Source: Sweltsa coloradensis (Eukaryota; Arthropoda; Insecta; Plecoptera; Chloroperlidae). Taken from it: a stretch of 64,000 nt of DNA. The DNA lies in NCBI GenBank assembly GCA_024449915.1, contig JAMZAV010001471.1, positions 1 to 64,000 on the forward strand, given 5' to 3'. Shown here piece after piece: positions 62,007-64,000 of the stretch. The position numbers and the translations under genes are program-made. Each line of letters opens with the position of its first letter. The stretch's first letter is position 1. The notes beneath the pieces were generated by a model, which did no database searches, was not told where the DNA came from, and saw only the letters and a list, made by a program, of their open reading frames with translations.

Positions 62007-63542
62007 TTACGGTCCTGTGGACGCACGGTGATTATGACCCATATTTCGACTCGGCTCGCTAGAGTTGGACCCGCTGTCCACGTTGCCTAGCTTCATCTTT
62101 TCGGTCTCCATTTTTATTAGAATGCGCACCAACTCTTCTGGCGAGTCTGCGGCTGGCAACAATGCTACCCCCACTGGATCTTTAAATTGCCCGCGCAGAT
62201 TGGCTGTCAGCAGACAGTTGTATATCGGATTGGCGAGAAAACTGTTTAGTTTGATCAGGCGCCTACTGTAGCTGGACATCGATCCTGATCCCGCAGTAAA
62301 TTTCCCTGATCCTAGATGTTGGATAAGCCAACAACGGCAACGGCTGCCGGTACGGCAAGCCGACTTTGTTCCATGGCTCCCCAGTATCTGTCGAGTAGTG
62401 ATTTTTTAAAGTCCGCAAAGTCGGTGTCTCTCACCCACTTAAGGACCGTGCCTCCACAACACTGCGTTGCTAGCGTCACTCGTGACCCTGAGTCCACCTT
62501 GTAGGCCGCAAACCTCTTCTCCAAGATGCGAATGAATTCTTTTGGGTGCATACCCGAGACTTCGTTGTTGAAGCTTATGCCTTCTCTCACTCGTTTATCG
62601 GCGACGAACATTTCATATTTTATTGACGCCCGCTCGTCGTCTACTTCCACGAGTGTAGAACCTGGTGCTCGCTCTCGCGGCTGTGCTAGCGCTCGGTTCA
62701 TCTCGGCTTGCAGCGCAGCTGCGCGCGCATCATATTCGTACCTCCATCTGCCGTTGGCCTCCGTGATCCGGCGTTCGATGGCGTCGCCGTCGATTGCTTC
62801 GCTTCGGGTCCTCTCCTCGGCAGCTATCCTCGTTACCACCGATTCTACTTGGCCCGTCAAGGTGTCGACGTCTGCCGCTAAACTTGCGATTATGCCTCGA
62901 GTTTCAGCCCTGCTGTCTCGGAGTCCGGTCTCCAAACCTGACAATTGTTTGTCGTGAGTTGCGCTCCCTCTCGCTGGCTACGCCTGCGCTAGGCTGGTTG
63001 ATTTCTGTACGTACGTCTCCTTCCAACCTGCTGTTCGCTGCGTAGCTACCCTGCAGTCTGAGGACTAGATCTTCTACAGCCTTTACCTTGTCCGTTAGGA
63101 CCTGGGTTTGCGTATTAAGGTTCTCTCTCGCTAGCTCGGCCTGCGCAACGATTTTTTGTCCGAGGCTATCTAGTCGTTGGTCTCTGGCCTTATCCGCGGC
63201 GTCTCGCTTAGCCTCTCCCTGCGCCTGCACAGCAAGCAGTCTGTTGAAGAAACGCTCTTCCCTGGCTATTGCGTCTGCACGATCTTGCGCCCTCTCGGCC
63301 GAAGCATGATCCGCTACTTCTTTTCGGAATCGCTCGAAGCCCGTCTCGATTACCCCGAGTATTTTGACTTTGAATCTTTCGAACCCCGCATTCAGTTCGG
63401 CTTTGTTCGCAATCTCCGTGTTGTCCGCGGTTGTTGTCAGTGGTTCTTCGTCCTCCTCGACGATCATTGAACAATCTCGGATGATCTCGTGGTCACCGCT
63501 CTCCGACTCGCGTACGTAGATCGCGCCTGGCTCAGCGATCAT
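62007..63542 (-). pseudogene. LTR-retrotransposon gag (Gypsy/Metaviridae-like), truncated
   Basis: From ATG 63542 the frame gives an Ala/Arg/Glu-rich, probably helical N-terminal half of about 200 residues. It shifts near 62940 and continues with a capsid-like region: MHPKEFIRILEKRF, VLKWVRDTDFADFKKSLLDRYWG. A second shift near 62320 leads to SSYSRRLIKLNSFL...PEELVRILIKMETEKMK, the usual capsid C-terminal pattern. Gag would form the retroelement capsid. No nucleocapsid knuckle, protease or RT follows, because the element is cut at the palindrome (61992). Its GC content is higher than its neighbours. Confidence 0.65.
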
Positions 63543-63787
63543 ACTCGGTATGGCTACGCTCCGCCGATCTCCGCGGCTCTGCTTCGCGTCTAGCCTGGTT
63601 CACTCCTCCTCGCTCTCCACTACAGTCTGTCCGTTGACAAGTTATCTTTATCGCTTTCCATCTTGTATGTTTTGTGCGCCAGTTAGGGCTGATTACAAAA
63701 GTCCTAGTCACGCTCGTCCTACCTCTAACCGTCCAACACGACACAAAAGTCCTAATCTCGGGTTTGCGGTTTATAGTTGTGCCTCAC

Positions 63788-63854
63788 GTTATGTGATGTG
63801 GCTGATGGCCTTGATATTAAATTGGAAAAGCAAGCGGTAAGTGAAGGAAACTGG
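63788..63854. repeat. 67-bp block identical to 43022-43088
   Basis: Upstream of the gag frame (on -), possibly LTR or leader sequence. The LINE fragment starts within 3 bp of its end. Confidence 0.85.
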
Positions 63855-63856
63855 AA

Positions 63857-64000
63857 ACGTCAAATGAATATCATTCAAGCTTCTATCATTAGTCTTATGA
63901 AAAATCATAAAATTTGTTTTATTACAATTAATGTCAAGTTCCCGAGTTTTAAACCAAGCATCCATCCTCTTGAGAACTTCTTGAAGACGTCTTACGATCT
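63857..64000 (-). mobile_element. Second copy of the 17.5-kb LINE family (RT fragment)
   Basis: AACGTCAAATGAATATCATT through GAAGACGTCTTACGATCT matches 18472-18616 at roughly nine bases in ten. On - it encodes the RT segment after YADD, frameshifted in this copy. It continues beyond the window. Confidence 0.85.

Overview
The window is a stretch of invertebrate animal nuclear DNA. It is AT-rich, has spliced exons with GT/AG borders, and consists mostly of transposable-element debris. No operon, rRNA, CRISPR or other prokaryotic feature is visible. The only recognisable host gene is a kinesin-13 (KIF2/MCAK type) on the + strand. Four exons encode the second half of the motor domain (5771-5913, 6041-6207, 27477-27586, 27801-28025); the rest of the gene lies outside the window or in exons I cannot recognise. 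The very frequent palindrome TAGGCCTA suggests a marine deuterostome such as an echinoderm, but that is a weak inference.

Layout. 1-5770 (upstream intron): a Penelope-like ORF fragment, a decayed LINE on + (785-3575), a hAT-type short element with a perfect 8-bp target duplication (4184-4991), and a LINE tail with TCTA repeats. 5771-6207: two kinesin exons. 6208-27476: one 21-kb intron holding a pogo/Tigger-like pair, a hAT short element (10304-11206), an orphan PHD/coiled-coil ORF, and a LINE on - (17550-24286) whose zinc-finger region is split by a 3.3-kb hAT (20898-24201, perfect 8-bp duplication). It also holds a 440-bp palindrome followed by increasingly degraded tandem copies. 27477-28025: two more exons. 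28990-41300: an older hAT-like shell, a piggyBac-like short element, a hAT copy with a BED-finger remnant, and a head-to-tail cluster of Helentron-like elements. 41300-64000: SINE-like repeats, one tRNA-like gene, tandem duplications (one suspiciously error-like), LTR-retrotransposon debris with a broken gag (62007-63542), a 480-bp near-perfect palindrome, and the edge of another copy of the 17.5-kb LINE.

The most informative result is a repeat family (copies at 8938-9703, 29805-30561, 38014-38950, 38974-39338, 39863-40443, 40467-41274, about 32369-32790, plus a second subfamily) with Helentron/HINE architecture. It has a 5' terminal motif that recurs inverted near the 3' end, then a short hairpin, then a terminal CTAG. 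The core carries about 160- or 177-bp tandem repeats. The 8938-9703 copy sits inside one of two related pogo-like elements, so the window supplies its own empty site, which shows insertion between two T's without target duplication. No replicase/helicase gene for this family is present, so these copies are non-autonomous.

Most TE ORFs are frameshifted, several at A-runs, so some breaks may be sequencing errors rather than decay. Functionally the window is a TE-swollen part of one kinesin-13 gene and its downstream sequence; no set of genes here forms a pathway.
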